From positions 1,086,501 through 1,150,500 of the forward strand of contig NZ_CP010978.1 in the NCBI RefSeq assembly GCF_000271665.2: 64,000 bases of DNA. The letters run 5' to 3'. The translations under genes and the position numbers were made by a program. This stretch comes from Pelosinus fermentans JBW45. Lineage in GTDB: Bacteria; Bacillota; Negativicutes; DSM-13327. The notes under the pieces are model-generated. The model was not told the DNA's origin and did not search any database. It saw nothing but the letters and a program-made list of their open reading frames with translations. Below, piece after piece: positions 28,693 to 37,689 of the stretch. The number at the start of each line of letters is the position of its first letter. Positions within the stretch are counted from its first letter, which is position 1.

Positions 28693-28934
28693 GCATAAAC
28701 ATACAGCGACTATCGTTAATGTGATAGCCGCTAATCAGATGAATTTATAAAGTGGTAAGAACCTATACTTTATTGTGACATATTTGGTGCAATAAGTAAA
28801 GTGGCGGTTGATAGAATGAGTACCTAAATATTAAAGTACGAGAAGCAAAGAGAAATCAGTATGAATTTTCTAGGATTGAATCTATAATAAATGTAATATA
28901 AATAGATACGATGGATGGCAAGAGGGGGAAAGAA

Positions 28935-29273
28935 ATGGAATTGAAGAAAGGGAATGTGCCTTTAGTAAGTCCAGAGATTGAAAAGATAGATCTTGTGAAT
29001 CGGGCAGAATCTTGTGCTATTACATTACAAAAATTGGTACATCATTTAGAAGCCATGCGCATTGCTGAGTATTTAGAAATGTTAGAAAAGCCCAAGAAAA
29101 TCATTATAAATAATTTTTTGGCAGGGATTGCACGAGGGTTGGGGATGGCTGTAGGAGCCAGCGTAATTTTTGCTATCACAATTGAAATGCTGCGAAGGTT
29201 TGTATTGTTTAATATGTTTGGACTGGGAAGCTTCATGGCAGAGTTTATGAAAATAATTGATGCGCAAAAGTGA
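28935..29273 (+). CDS. small membrane protein, DUF5665-like
   Basis: The 112-residue protein has a soluble N-terminal helix (NRAESCAITLQKLVHHLEAM), the segment MLEKPKKIIINNFLAGIARG and one or two TM helices (about 60-98: GLGMAVGASVIFAI). I believe it is the DUF5665 family seen in Firmicutes, from memory. ATG 28935 follows AGGGGGAAA; the upstream ATG 28911 lacks a site. Its role is unknown. It lies between the two structured repeats. Confidence 0.7.
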   Translation: MELKKGNVPLVSPEIEKIDLVNRAESCAITLQKLVHHLEAMRIAEYLEMLEKPKKIIINNFLAGIARGLGMAVGASVIFAITIEMLRRFVLFNMFGLGSFMAEFMKIIDAQK

Positions 29274-29312
29274 AATCATTGCAAGACCTTGGCTTTGATG
29301 GGCAGGAAAAGG

Positions 29313-31340
29313 TTATGATAAGATGGAGTTTCCTTTCAGCCAAGTAACGAATTGCTGACCTTTTGCAGTCAGGCAGCTGCCCCGTCTGCCAACTTGTGAA
29401 TCCACTAGATCCATCTCACCGAATATCGATAAGAATCGTCTAATTTCACTTTCTTTAATATTCATTACAGAATCAGCACATTTTGCTTCAATCCATTTCC
29501 TCCCTGCCCCTGAAGGGCAGCCAGAGAGGATGGAAAGTACCAGATAGACTTTTTCTTTATCACAATGGGCAGATAGATAGGAAAATTCTGGACTAAAATC
29601 GGTAAGGGTGCTTAAAATATAAGCAGGTAGATTACTGATATCCACCATTTGTGTTGCCATACAGGAAATATAGGTGGCTGTATTAATCAATTCTCTGACA
29701 TTGCCTAACCACTTGTATTTTAATAGACTTGTTTCTGCTTCTTGTGTAAGAGTGATTTTTTGATTGTGATACTTTTTCATAAAAAAATGCAGTAACGGAA
29801 TAATATCTTCTGGTCGTTCCCGTAATGGGGGAATTATGATAGGAAGGACATTCAGACGGTAAAATAAATCTTGGCGAAAGAGTCCTTTTTGTATTTCTGC
29901 CTGCAAGTCTTTATTGGTTGCTGCAATCACTCGCAGATCTACATCAATGACTTTGGGAGAGCCAACACGCATAATTTGCCGCTCCTGAAGTACTCTGAGT
30001 AAGCGTACCTGAACAGATAGGGGCATGTCTCCAACCTCGTCTAAGAAAATAGTGCCGTTATTGGCTTGTTCAAACAAACCAGGTTTTCCTTCTTTAATGG
30101 CACCTGTGAAGGAACCAGCTTCGTAGCCGAAAAGTTCACTTTCTAATAAATTCTCAGGAAAAGAAGCGCAGTTAATAGCAATGAAAGGATACATGGAGCG
30201 AGGAGAAGCTGCATGAATGGAATGTGCGATCAATTCTTTGCCTGTCCCGCTTTCTCCTGTAATCAGTACAGTGTGATTTGTAGGAGAGAGCTGCTTAGCA
30301 AAATTGATGCAGTCTTTCATCTTAGAAGATTTTGTTTGGATATTTGCAAAGGTATAACGGGTCACCAGACCATTGTCCCGTAACTTCTTTGATAAGCTCT
30401 TTTCTAAGTGGCGTATATAGGTTACTTCCTGAAAATTGTAATAAGTCCCAGCGGGTTCACCGAAATATTCAATCTTGCTGCTGCTGACTAATAAGGAGCG
30501 GTCTTTGAATTGGATTAATTCATCAATGATACTCTGATCTGAATTTTGGAGAGAAATATCAGGTAGAACATGAGAAAAAAATTTCCCGATTATATTATCG
30601 GTGATATCAAATAGTTGGCTGAATTTCTTATTGTACAGTAAAATAAAATTATCTTTGTCGGTAAGCAGGATTGCATCATGAGAAAGATTGACAACCGTAT
30701 CAAGCTGCGTATTTTTCATGAAAAGTTCTTTATAATGGCTCTTAATGCCGATATCCACTGTGACAATGGTATCGGAGTATTTGATAAGGCGCTTGCTGGT
30801 TTCTTGCGTATCCAAATTGAAATAATTTAATATGGATAGAAATGTAGAGATATCGATATAGCGATGGCCTACGTCGATCACTTTTTTGATGTGGGGTGGA
30901 ACAGTGCTGGCTTCTCCTAGGGTGATTGCAATGTTGATAGCAGGATACTCCTGTTTCGGATCGTAGGAGATAAGATTTAGATGAGTAATGCCGAGTTGAC
31001 ACAAAAAAGCGATTGCTTCGCTGGTGGTTTCTGGTGAATCATTAACAACCAGTACATTTGTACCTTTTGGAATAGCGGTTATTTTATAAATTTCTTTATT
31101 AGGAAGGGTGCGGCGCAGGATGATGATGCGACTAGTATCAGAAATATAATGTTGGGCCTCCATTGCATGGCTCTGTGCGGTGACAACGACTAAATCATCG
31201 GTGATGATATCTCCAGGCTTTAGATAAGATAAATAGTAAGTATGAATTGTTATATGACCTGAAAATACTTTTTCCAAGTTAATTTGGATAAACTCACTAA
31301 GATTAGAGGGAGCCAAAGTAAGAATGCCAATCGTTTTCAT
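29313..31340 (-). CDS. sigma-54-dependent activator with PrpR-like N-terminus
   Basis: This 675-residue enhancer-binding protein has an N-terminal PrpR-like sensory region (about 1-200), a PAS-like domain (about 210-310), and an AAA+ domain with Walker A GESGTGKE (362-369), GSFTGA (409-414, a variant of GAFTGA that contacts sigma-54) and LDEVGD. The C-terminus lacks the usual Fis-type helix-turn-helix; instead it has a winged-helix-like region (CLTAKGQQFVTWL). It is divergent from an OPT transporter preceded by a consensus -24/-12 promoter, so it probably controls peptide and asparagine use. Confidence 0.88.
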   Translation of the reverse strand: MKTIGILTLAPSNLSEFIQINLEKVFSGHITIHTYYLSYLKPGDIITDDLVVVTAQSHAMEAQHYISDTSRIIILRRTLPNKEIYKITAIPKGTNVLVVNDSPETTSEAIAFLCQLGITHLNLISYDPKQEYPAINIAITLGEASTVPPHIKKVIDVGHRYIDISTFLSILNYFNLDTQETSKRLIKYSDTIVTVDIGIKSHYKELFMKNTQLDTVVNLSHDAILLTDKDNFILLYNKKFSQLFDITDNIIGKFFSHVLPDISLQNSDQSIIDELIQFKDRSLLVSSSKIEYFGEPAGTYYNFQEVTYIRHLEKSLSKKLRDNGLVTRYTFANIQTKSSKMKDCINFAKQLSPTNHTVLITGESGTGKELIAHSIHAASPRSMYPFIAINCASFPENLLESELFGYEAGSFTGAIKEGKPGLFEQANNGTIFLDEVGDMPLSVQVRLLRVLQERQIMRVGSPKVIDVDLRVIAATNKDLQAEIQKGLFRQDLFYRLNVLPIIIPPLRERPEDIIPLLHFFMKKYHNQKITLTQEAETSLLKYKWLGNVRELINTATYISCMATQMVDISNLPAYILSTLTDFSPEFSYLSAHCDKEKVYLVLSILSGCPSGAGRKWIEAKCADSVMNIKESEIRRFLSIFGEMDLVDSQVGRRGSCLTAKGQQFVTWLKGNSILS

Positions 31341-31435
31341 TTCAATAATCCTCTTTCAAATGTATCAACTAATTTTTTTACTTTATAAAAAAGCTGCTAA
31401 TAGTGAAGGCAGTCTGCCTATCTCTAGCTTTATCT

Positions 31436-31560
31436 GATGACTAAACCGCTCTAAGGCTCCCATCTTCTTAAGCGGGAGCTAAGAGAGGCTAAGTCCCTGG
31501 ATAAGTGCGACTAAGATTCAGATGGAGTTAAAACTCCATCTGAATCAAGTCTTCTTTATT
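31436..31560 (+). repeat. structured repeat resembling an IS200/IS605 right end (copy 2)
   Basis: It begins GATGACTAAACCGCTCTAAG, contains GGCTCCC...GCGGGAGC and the perfect hairpin GATTCAGATGGAGTT-AAAA-CTCCATCTGAATC, then TCAAGTCTT. It is alignable along its length with the copy at 28570-28692, with compensating changes in the first stem. Possible TnpB guide-RNA scaffold remnant; no transposase is present. Confidence 0.55.
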
Positions 31561-32095
31561 TTATCATAAGTACCAACTTCTGTAAGGCAGGAATCTAAAA
31601 ATGTCCAAGTCATGAAGAATGCAAAGTCTAATTAGGTTAATAAATAGGTTGTATAAATTCCTGTTTATCCCGTTCTTTAAGTCCTAGATGCCTTTACTAT
31701 CGCAAGAAAATATTTTATCAGATGAAAATGCCTTTGGCAGTCAGCTGATATTTTTTTATATTTTCTAGAAATATTAGAATGTAAGGCTTCTGGATAACAA
31801 CTTTTACACATATTAATTGTAAATGTAGCACGAAGACTTTTTTTGGCACAATCTTTGCAGTTAGAGTAAGCGTTAAGCGTGGACATAAGGCATTCATAAA
31901 GAAGGCTGGGCGTTCGCTCCAGTTATATCCCAGCAATTTCCCAAGTTAACCGCGCTAATTTGTATTTATAGAAAATAGGAGTTTAAGGTGTAGTCTTATT
32001 GCTATGATAAGGAGGAGAGAAAGTAGTACATGTAAAGCTGACTTAAGAATGAAGTACTTAGAAAAGTAACTGCAAATTTATCAAGGAGGCGCATT
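31561..32095 (+). promoter_or_regulatory. long leader region of the OPT transporter gene
   Basis: About 535 bases hold no credible gene. They contain a TTTACA-N9-TGTAAA palindrome near 31803-31826 (possible activator site), the sigma-54 promoter at 31843-31859, and about 220 bases of 5' leader with a GCTGGG...CCCAGC hairpin near 31903-31934. AAGGAGG precedes the OPT start. Confidence 0.5.
31843..31859 (+). promoter_or_regulatory. sigma-54 (-24/-12) promoter
   Basis: TTGGCAC-AATCT-TTGCA matches the consensus TGGCAC-N5-TTGCA exactly. It points to the OPT transporter at 32096, and the divergent neighbour is a sigma-54 activator. Confidence 0.82.
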
Positions 32096-34063
32096 ATGTC
32101 TGAACAAAAAAGCAACGTTACTCCAATGGGAACACCTATGTCCCCTGATAAAGAGTATCAGGAAATAAATTCATATGTTGTCTTTTGGGGGTTATTCTAT
32201 GCCGCTATTTTTGCCCTAGCAGTTGGTTATCTGTGCCTGAAGATCGGGCAAACGGTAGATGCCTTTGCTCCTGTGTCAGTAATGGCCATGGGCATGGCGG
32301 TCATGCTTAAACGTAAAAATGCCTTCCCGGAAAACGTCCATATTCAAGCCATCGCTAGCGCTGGTACGAATGGTTTGGGCGGTGCCATGTTTATTCTACC
32401 GGCCTTTTACATCCTAGGAAATAACAGTCTCAGCTACTTTCAAATGGCTGTACCAATTATCCTTGGTGGTCTACTTGGCGTTTTGATTGCTGCTATATTC
32501 CGCCGCTATTTTTGTGAAGACATGCATCATGCCTATCCCTTCCCAGCTGGACGGGCAGCGGCAGAAGTTTTAACCTCTGGAGAAGGCAGTAAAGCTAAAC
32601 TCATGTTATTCAGTGGCGCAATTGCTCTCATTTATGATTTTATCCTCAGCAGCCTTGGATGGTGGCAGGAAGTGATTTCTAGCACCGCTTTTAGCTGGGG
32701 GCAGCAGTTAGCAGATAAAGCCAAACTGACTTTCAGTTTAGACAACGAATCGGCACTGCTGGGGATTGGCTTTTTCACTGGGCTAAGATATGCCGCAATC
32801 ATCACTGCAGGTTCATTCTTTTCTTGGTTTGTCTGTATTCCAGTCATTTATTTCTTGGCAGGCGACCATCACATGCTAGTCAAAGGCCAAGACATCTTGC
32901 TGGCTAATGCTCCCATCAGTGCGGTATTTCGTGAGTATGTACGCCACATTGGCATTGGCATGCTGGCCATGGCGGGCATTATCGGACTTTTATCTATGTC
33001 TAATGTTGTAGGCAATGTGGCAAAAACCGTTGTGAGCGGTTTGCTTAAAAGAAATAGCGAAACACAACAAGCCTTACAGCGCACTCAAAAAGATATTCCC
33101 ATGCCCCTTATTGTGAGCGGCATCGTTCTTGTCATTCTGCTATTCACAGTGTTTTTCCATACCTTTTTCTCCCAAAGTATCCTACAAACAGTGCTAGCAC
33201 TAGTGATTGTTGTAGTTTTCTCCTTCTTATTCTCTGTGGTTGGCATAAGTTCGATCGCTTTTACTGGTACTGAGCCGGTTTCTGGTATGACTATTTTCAT
33301 GATTATCGTCTCTGCGCTAATTTTGGGTAGTACAGGAATGCATGGCGATGTGGGTATTACAGCAATTTTGATGATGTCGGCTTTCCTTTGCACTGCTTTG
33401 GGTGTAGCGGGGAACTTCATGTCAGAGCTTAAGGTGGCTCACCTACTGGGAGCAACCCCGCGTAAAATGCAGCAGTGGCAATTGGTTTCTGCTACGCTGG
33501 CAGCTGTATTATCTATAGGAGTTCTTATACTGCTCAACCAGGCCTATGGCTTTGTCGGGCAAGGTGCTTTACCAGCACCTCAAGCAAACGCTATGGCGGT
33601 TATTGTCAAGCCCTTAATGGAAGGTGGCTCGGCTCACTGGCCGCTCTATTTGGCAGGTGGCTTCTTTGCTGTCATTCTCTGGATGGTTAAAGTTCCGCCA
33701 TTGGCTTTTGCTCTTGGCGCTTATCTGCCGATGGAAATTAATTTACCACTTTTAGTTGGCGGTCTGATTTCCCACTTTGTTTCTCATAGCAGCAAAGATG
33801 AGCTTCTAAATGCCTTGCGTCTAAACAAAGGGGAAACGATTGCCTCCGGTTTCATAGCAGGTGGTGCTATCGGCAGTCTTATCAGTGCCGTATTGCGTAT
33901 AATGGGATTTGATTATTTTCTGGAAGTGTGGGTAGAAACACCTGCGGCTACCTACCTGGGCGTTTTTGTCTATCTGCTGCTTTGTACCTTACTCTATAAA
34001 GTAGCCATGAGTGCTAAAGCGAGATCCAGCGATACTCCCTTAACTAAGTCAGTAAGCAGCTGA
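32096..34063 (+). CDS. OPT-family oligopeptide transporter
   Basis: This 655-residue membrane protein has about 14-16 TM helices. The early segment FALAVGYLCLKIGQTVDAFAP and the motif YPFPAGRAAAEVL (about 148-160) are typical of prokaryotic OPT transporters, which take up small peptides with protons. AAGGAGG lies before ATG 32096. It is expressed from the sigma-54 promoter and followed after about 90 bases by an asparaginase gene, suggesting scavenging of peptides and amides as a nitrogen source. Confidence 0.9.
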   Translation: MSEQKSNVTPMGTPMSPDKEYQEINSYVVFWGLFYAAIFALAVGYLCLKIGQTVDAFAPVSVMAMGMAVMLKRKNAFPENVHIQAIASAGTNGLGGAMFILPAFYILGNNSLSYFQMAVPIILGGLLGVLIAAIFRRYFCEDMHHAYPFPAGRAAAEVLTSGEGSKAKLMLFSGAIALIYDFILSSLGWWQEVISSTAFSWGQQLADKAKLTFSLDNESALLGIGFFTGLRYAAIITAGSFFSWFVCIPVIYFLAGDHHMLVKGQDILLANAPISAVFREYVRHIGIGMLAMAGIIGLLSMSNVVGNVAKTVVSGLLKRNSETQQALQRTQKDIPMPLIVSGIVLVILLFTVFFHTFFSQSILQTVLALVIVVVFSFLFSVVGISSIAFTGTEPVSGMTIFMIIVSALILGSTGMHGDVGITAILMMSAFLCTALGVAGNFMSELKVAHLLGATPRKMQQWQLVSATLAAVLSIGVLILLNQAYGFVGQGALPAPQANAMAVIVKPLMEGGSAHWPLYLAGGFFAVILWMVKVPPLAFALGAYLPMEINLPLLVGGLISHFVSHSSKDELLNALRLNKGETIASGFIAGGAIGSLISAVLRIMGFDYFLEVWVETPAATYLGVFVYLLLCTLLYKVAMSAKARSSDTPLTKSVSS

Positions 34064-34150
34064 TCAATTCCAAGGTCTAACATCCATCTCCTAAAATAGA
34101 CTAGGAATCATTGATTTTAATTGTAAAAATATTTGCAAGGGAGAAGAACC

Positions 34151-35143
34151 ATGAAAAAAAATATTGTAATTATCGGTACAGGAGGTACCATCGCTGGTAA
34201 GGCTTCCTCTGCAGCGGAAACATTGCATTATACTTCGGCAATCCTATCTATAAATAGTCTGATTCAAGAAATTCCAGAAATACATAGGATTGCTCATGTT
34301 ACTGGAGAGCAGCTATCGCAAATTGATAGCTGCGATATGACTTATGATATATGGCTGCAATTAGCAGCACGCGTTAATGAACTTTTAGCTTCCAATGAAG
34401 TGGATGGAATCGTTATTACTCATGGCACTGATACGCTGGAGGAAACAGCTTATTTTTTAAATTTGGTAGTACAAAGCCAAAAACCAGTAGTGCTGGTTGG
34501 TGCTATGCGGCCTGTTACTGCCATGAGTGCTGATGGTCCAATGAATCTTTATAATGCAGTTACTCTTGCAGCCAATGATAAATCCGTTGGCAAAGGCGTG
34601 CTGGTTGCTCTAAATGATACGGTGAATTGCAGCCGTGAAGTTACCAAAACAAATACGATGCTGCAGGATAGTTTTCAAGCTCCGGATTTGGGATATCTAG
34701 GTTATATACAGGGTGGAATTCCTTATTTTTATCGGCTTCCAGCACGGAGGCATACAATATGCTCAGAATTTGATTGTAGAGGAATTACTGATCTGCCTAA
34801 AGTTGAAATTATTTACGGTTATGTTGATAGCAGTCCGATCATAGCAGAAGCCGCAGTAAAAGCTGGAGCAAAAGGGATTGTTTATGCCGGATTAGGCAAT
34901 GGGAATATGTCCCACAGCATAAGAGAAGGACTCATCAATATTGAAAAACAAGGTGTTGTTATTGTTAGGAGTACCCGTGTAAGCAGCGGCATTGTGACTC
35001 GAAATGGAGCGGTACATGATGATGAATACCATTTTGTCGTATCTGATACCTTAAGTCCGCAAAAAGCCAGAATACTTCTTATGCTGGCTTTGCTTACCAC
35101 CAATGATCCCGTGGAGATACAAAGAATGTTTTGGGAGTACTAG
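34151..35143 (+). CDS. ansA: L-asparaginase
   Basis: This 330-residue amidohydrolase releases ammonia from L-asparagine. Catalytic Thr13 lies in GTGGTIAG, and the second active-site motif is THGTDTLEETAYFL. No signal peptide is seen, so it is cytoplasmic. GGGAGAAG precedes ATG 34151; the frame also has a TTG at 34133. It follows the OPT transporter and is probably in the same sigma-54-controlled unit. The symbol is by family; ansB is equally possible. Confidence 0.9.
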   Translation: MKKNIVIIGTGGTIAGKASSAAETLHYTSAILSINSLIQEIPEIHRIAHVTGEQLSQIDSCDMTYDIWLQLAARVNELLASNEVDGIVITHGTDTLEETAYFLNLVVQSQKPVVLVGAMRPVTAMSADGPMNLYNAVTLAANDKSVGKGVLVALNDTVNCSREVTKTNTMLQDSFQAPDLGYLGYIQGGIPYFYRLPARRHTICSEFDCRGITDLPKVEIIYGYVDSSPIIAEAAVKAGAKGIVYAGLGNGNMSHSIREGLINIEKQGVVIVRSTRVSSGIVTRNGAVHDDEYHFVVSDTLSPQKARILLMLALLTTNDPVEIQRMFWEY

Positions 35144-35169
35144 GATTTATAAGTTTTAGGGGGAACGCT

Positions 35170-35261
35170 GAACCGCAGAGAACACAGAGTACGCAGAGAA
35201 CAATGAGAGAGCATTTTTATCTTCTCCATCCTTCTCTGTGTTCTCTGCGTCTTTGTGGTTC
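35170..35261. repeat. dispersed palindromic repeat, copy 6
   Basis: GAACCGCAGAGAACACAGAG (35170 on) is inverted as CTCTGTGTTCTCTGCG...TGTGGTTC ending 35261. It comes directly after the asparaginase gene and could act as its terminator. Confidence 0.85.
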
Positions 35262-35350
35262 CTTTTTCGTTTTATAGGAAACTGGTCTTTGCAAAAGATG
35301 TTTTGTGTCGAGGAATGTCTAAAGGGGATAGTTAAAACGCTTTTTGTTAA

Positions 35351-35388
35351 ATAATTATTATCCGCGTGGATAATGGATAATAATTATA
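35351..35388. other. AT-rich inverted repeat upstream of the CHASE-GGDEF gene
   Basis: ATAATTATTATCC (35351-35363) is inverted perfectly as GGATAATAATTAT (35376-35388) around 12 bases. It is not GC-rich and has no T tail, so it looks more like a protein-binding site than a terminator. The gap 35262-35507 holds no gene. Confidence 0.4.
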
Positions 35389-35507
35389 TAGTGTTATATT
35401 GTTATAGAGAGAAGACTATATTTAAGTATGGACTTTAGACAAGAGGAAATAGTATTTTTTAGAGACGGAATAAATGAATATTTGCAAAGTAGGTGAAGGA
35501 GGAGAAA

Positions 35508-36908
35508 ATGAAAGAATTTTATTATGATACTACAACTCCTTTACGTAGAAATTATATATTGTCCAGTCCCCTGGTCATTGCGGTCATAGTCTTTTTCCTG
35601 GCCGCTGCTTTTGCGACCTGGATCATTTGGCAGCTGGAGCAAGATCGTCTTAAAATTGCCAGAGTGCGTGCCTATGAGATAGCAAGTGGCTATGCAGATG
35701 CAATTAGACACGCCAACGAGAGCAGTTTTGCTACTACCTATGCATTAGCAGCGTTGGTTCGTCAGGGAAAGGGCACGATTCCCCATTTTCATGATGTAGC
35801 AAGCCAAATGCTGTTGTTGTATCCTGGGGTAGACTCACTGCAGTTGGCTCCTGGGGGAGTTGTGCAGCAAATCGAACCTCTTTCTGGCAATGAAAAAGCC
35901 ATAGGCCACGATCTGATAAACGACGAAACGCGGTCTGTCGAAGCAATTTTGGCTCGTGATAGCGGACAGTTAACCTTCGCGGGGCCTTTCAAAATGCTTC
36001 AAGGCTCCTTTGGCGGGGTAGGGCGTTTGCCAGTGTTTCTTAAGGATGAAATAGGCAATTCTTATTTTTGGGGATTTGTTAACGTGGTACTTCGTTTTCC
36101 TGAGATCCTTGAATCTGCACACCTTTCTCAACTGGAAATGCAGGGATTTGCCTATGAATTGTGGCGTGTCCATCCAGATACAGGGCAAAAAGAGGTTATT
36201 GCTGGATCTGCAGATGCTTTAGCAGGGGAACCTGTAGAAAGAATTGTGAAGGTGTCTAACATAATGTGGATACTTAGTGTAGCTCCCACCAATGGCTGGG
36301 GTGATCCCTATGGACTGTATCTAAAGATGATGCAGGGGCTGATCTTTAGTATATTAGTGGCATGGGTGGCCAAGTTGATCATTGACTTGAAACGACACAA
36401 GGCAGAGCTAGAATGTCTTGCCTTTTTTGATACGTTAACAGGTCTTCCCAATCGACGTTTATTATATGACCGTCTTAACCAGGCTATCGCCCAGAGTAAG
36501 CGAGATAAGAAAATTGTGGCTGTCTGTTACTTAGACCTGGATAATTTTAAATTGATCAATGATACCTTAGGCCATGAGAGTGGTGATTGTTTGCTAATCG
36601 AGGTAACGAAGCGTTTTAGATCCTGCCTGCGAGAGCAGGATACATTAGCACGGATCGGTGGCGATGAATTTGTGCTCCTTTTACAGAATCTAGAAGAAAC
36701 AAATCAGTATAAAGTAGTATTGGAACGTATCTTGAAAGCTGCTGCTGAACCGATTGTCTTAGGTGATAAACATGTGATGGCATCCATTAGCATCGGCGTT
36801 ACCTTATATCCCCAGGATGCTGGTGATCCTGCAACCTTATTGCAGCACGCCGATGAGGCGATGTATCAAGCAAAACGAGATGGCAAGGGAAAAATCTGCT
36901 TGTTTTGA
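35508..36908 (+). CDS. membrane diguanylate cyclase with CHASE sensor domain
   Basis: This 466-residue protein has TM1 (about 22-44), an external CHASE domain (about 60-245; YPGVDSLQLAPGG and GPFKMLQG), TM2 (about 278-298) and a GGDEF domain with an intact IGGDEF active site. The allosteric I-site REQD lies five residues before it, so product inhibition is likely. It makes cyclic di-GMP in response to an unknown external ligand. ATG 35508 follows AAGGAGG by 5 bases. A GGDEF-EAL gene under a c-di-GMP riboswitch lies elsewhere in this window. Confidence 0.9.
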   Translation: MKEFYYDTTTPLRRNYILSSPLVIAVIVFFLAAAFATWIIWQLEQDRLKIARVRAYEIASGYADAIRHANESSFATTYALAALVRQGKGTIPHFHDVASQMLLLYPGVDSLQLAPGGVVQQIEPLSGNEKAIGHDLINDETRSVEAILARDSGQLTFAGPFKMLQGSFGGVGRLPVFLKDEIGNSYFWGFVNVVLRFPEILESAHLSQLEMQGFAYELWRVHPDTGQKEVIAGSADALAGEPVERIVKVSNIMWILSVAPTNGWGDPYGLYLKMMQGLIFSILVAWVAKLIIDLKRHKAELECLAFFDTLTGLPNRRLLYDRLNQAIAQSKRDKKIVAVCYLDLDNFKLINDTLGHESGDCLLIEVTKRFRSCLREQDTLARIGGDEFVLLLQNLEETNQYKVVLERILKAAAEPIVLGDKHVMASISIGVTLYPQDAGDPATLLQHADEAMYQAKRDGKGKICLF

Positions 36909-36960
36909 CAAAGGAAACTCTACATTTAAGAAGTACTAGTTAAGGATGGCGATGTATTCG

Positions 36961-37007
36961 AAAAAATTGTTACGCATCGGACTTTCGATGACGTAGCGAT
37001 TTTTTTA
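36961..37007 (+). terminator. probable rho-independent terminator
   Basis: AAAAAATTGTTACGCATCG pairs imperfectly with CGATGACGTAGCGATTTTTT, ending in a T run. Confidence 0.7.
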
Positions 37008-37127
37008 TGTTGCAAGAAGGTAAATACTTTAAAATGACGAAACTTTATCAATAAAAGTAAGATTGTGTATAATCCTTGAAATAATTGCTATTTTTGTATA
37101 GATGATAATTGGAAGGACTGTTTAAAG

Positions 37128-37646
37128 ATGACACGTAAATATGAATTTAAATGGGATCTTTTGGGAGATGTTGTTGAGGGACGACCCAATCTTGGTCCTA
37201 TGGTGCACATAGAAGCGTATCGGTTGATGCAATATTGTTTCCGAGATATTTTAGAAAAAAACTTTGGTACCAAAAGAGCAGATCAGCTTTTTTTTGAGTC
37301 AGGACAATTGGCTGGAGTACAGTTTTATAAGAATTTAATAAAAGAGGCCTCTAGTTTTAATGATTTTATAAAGATATTACAAGCCACTTTAGTTGAGAAG
37401 GGGATTGGAATACTAAGGATGGAGGAAGTCGATTTAGAGAAAGGAAAATTCGTCATTAGCATATTTGAGGATCTGGATTGTTCTGGTTTGCCAGAGCTAG
37501 ACTATGAATTTTGCAGATATGATGAGGGATTTATTGCGGGTTTATTAGAAGCTTTTACAGGACATCGATTTAATGTTAAAGAAATTGATTGCTGGTGCAC
37601 AGGAGATCGTACCTGCCGTTTTGTTGCAGAAATTATTAACGATTAA
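37128..37646 (+). CDS. V4R (4-vinyl reductase) domain protein
   Basis: This 172-residue protein is essentially one V4R domain, a small-molecule-binding fold found in regulators of aromatic catabolism. The C-terminal YDEGFIAGLLEAF segment and the cysteine cluster DCWCTGDRTCRF (about 153-164) are characteristic and may bind metal. The N-terminus has FKWDLLGD, like the start of V4R activators. The PAS/PucR regulator follows after about 40 bases, so the two may form a split sensor-regulator pair. The ligand is unknown. Confidence 0.82.
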   Translation: MTRKYEFKWDLLGDVVEGRPNLGPMVHIEAYRLMQYCFRDILEKNFGTKRADQLFFESGQLAGVQFYKNLIKEASSFNDFIKILQATLVEKGIGILRMEEVDLEKGKFVISIFEDLDCSGLPELDYEFCRYDEGFIAGLLEAFTGHRFNVKEIDCWCTGDRTCRFVAEIIND

Positions 37647-37689
37647 TATTGTTTTGCGCAGTTAGTTAACGGCGTCAGGGGGATTGAAG

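Noticed and set aside
31677-31936. Short minus-strand frames in the OPT leader
   Set aside because: They lie across the sigma-54 promoter, have no ribosome site and no recognisable features.
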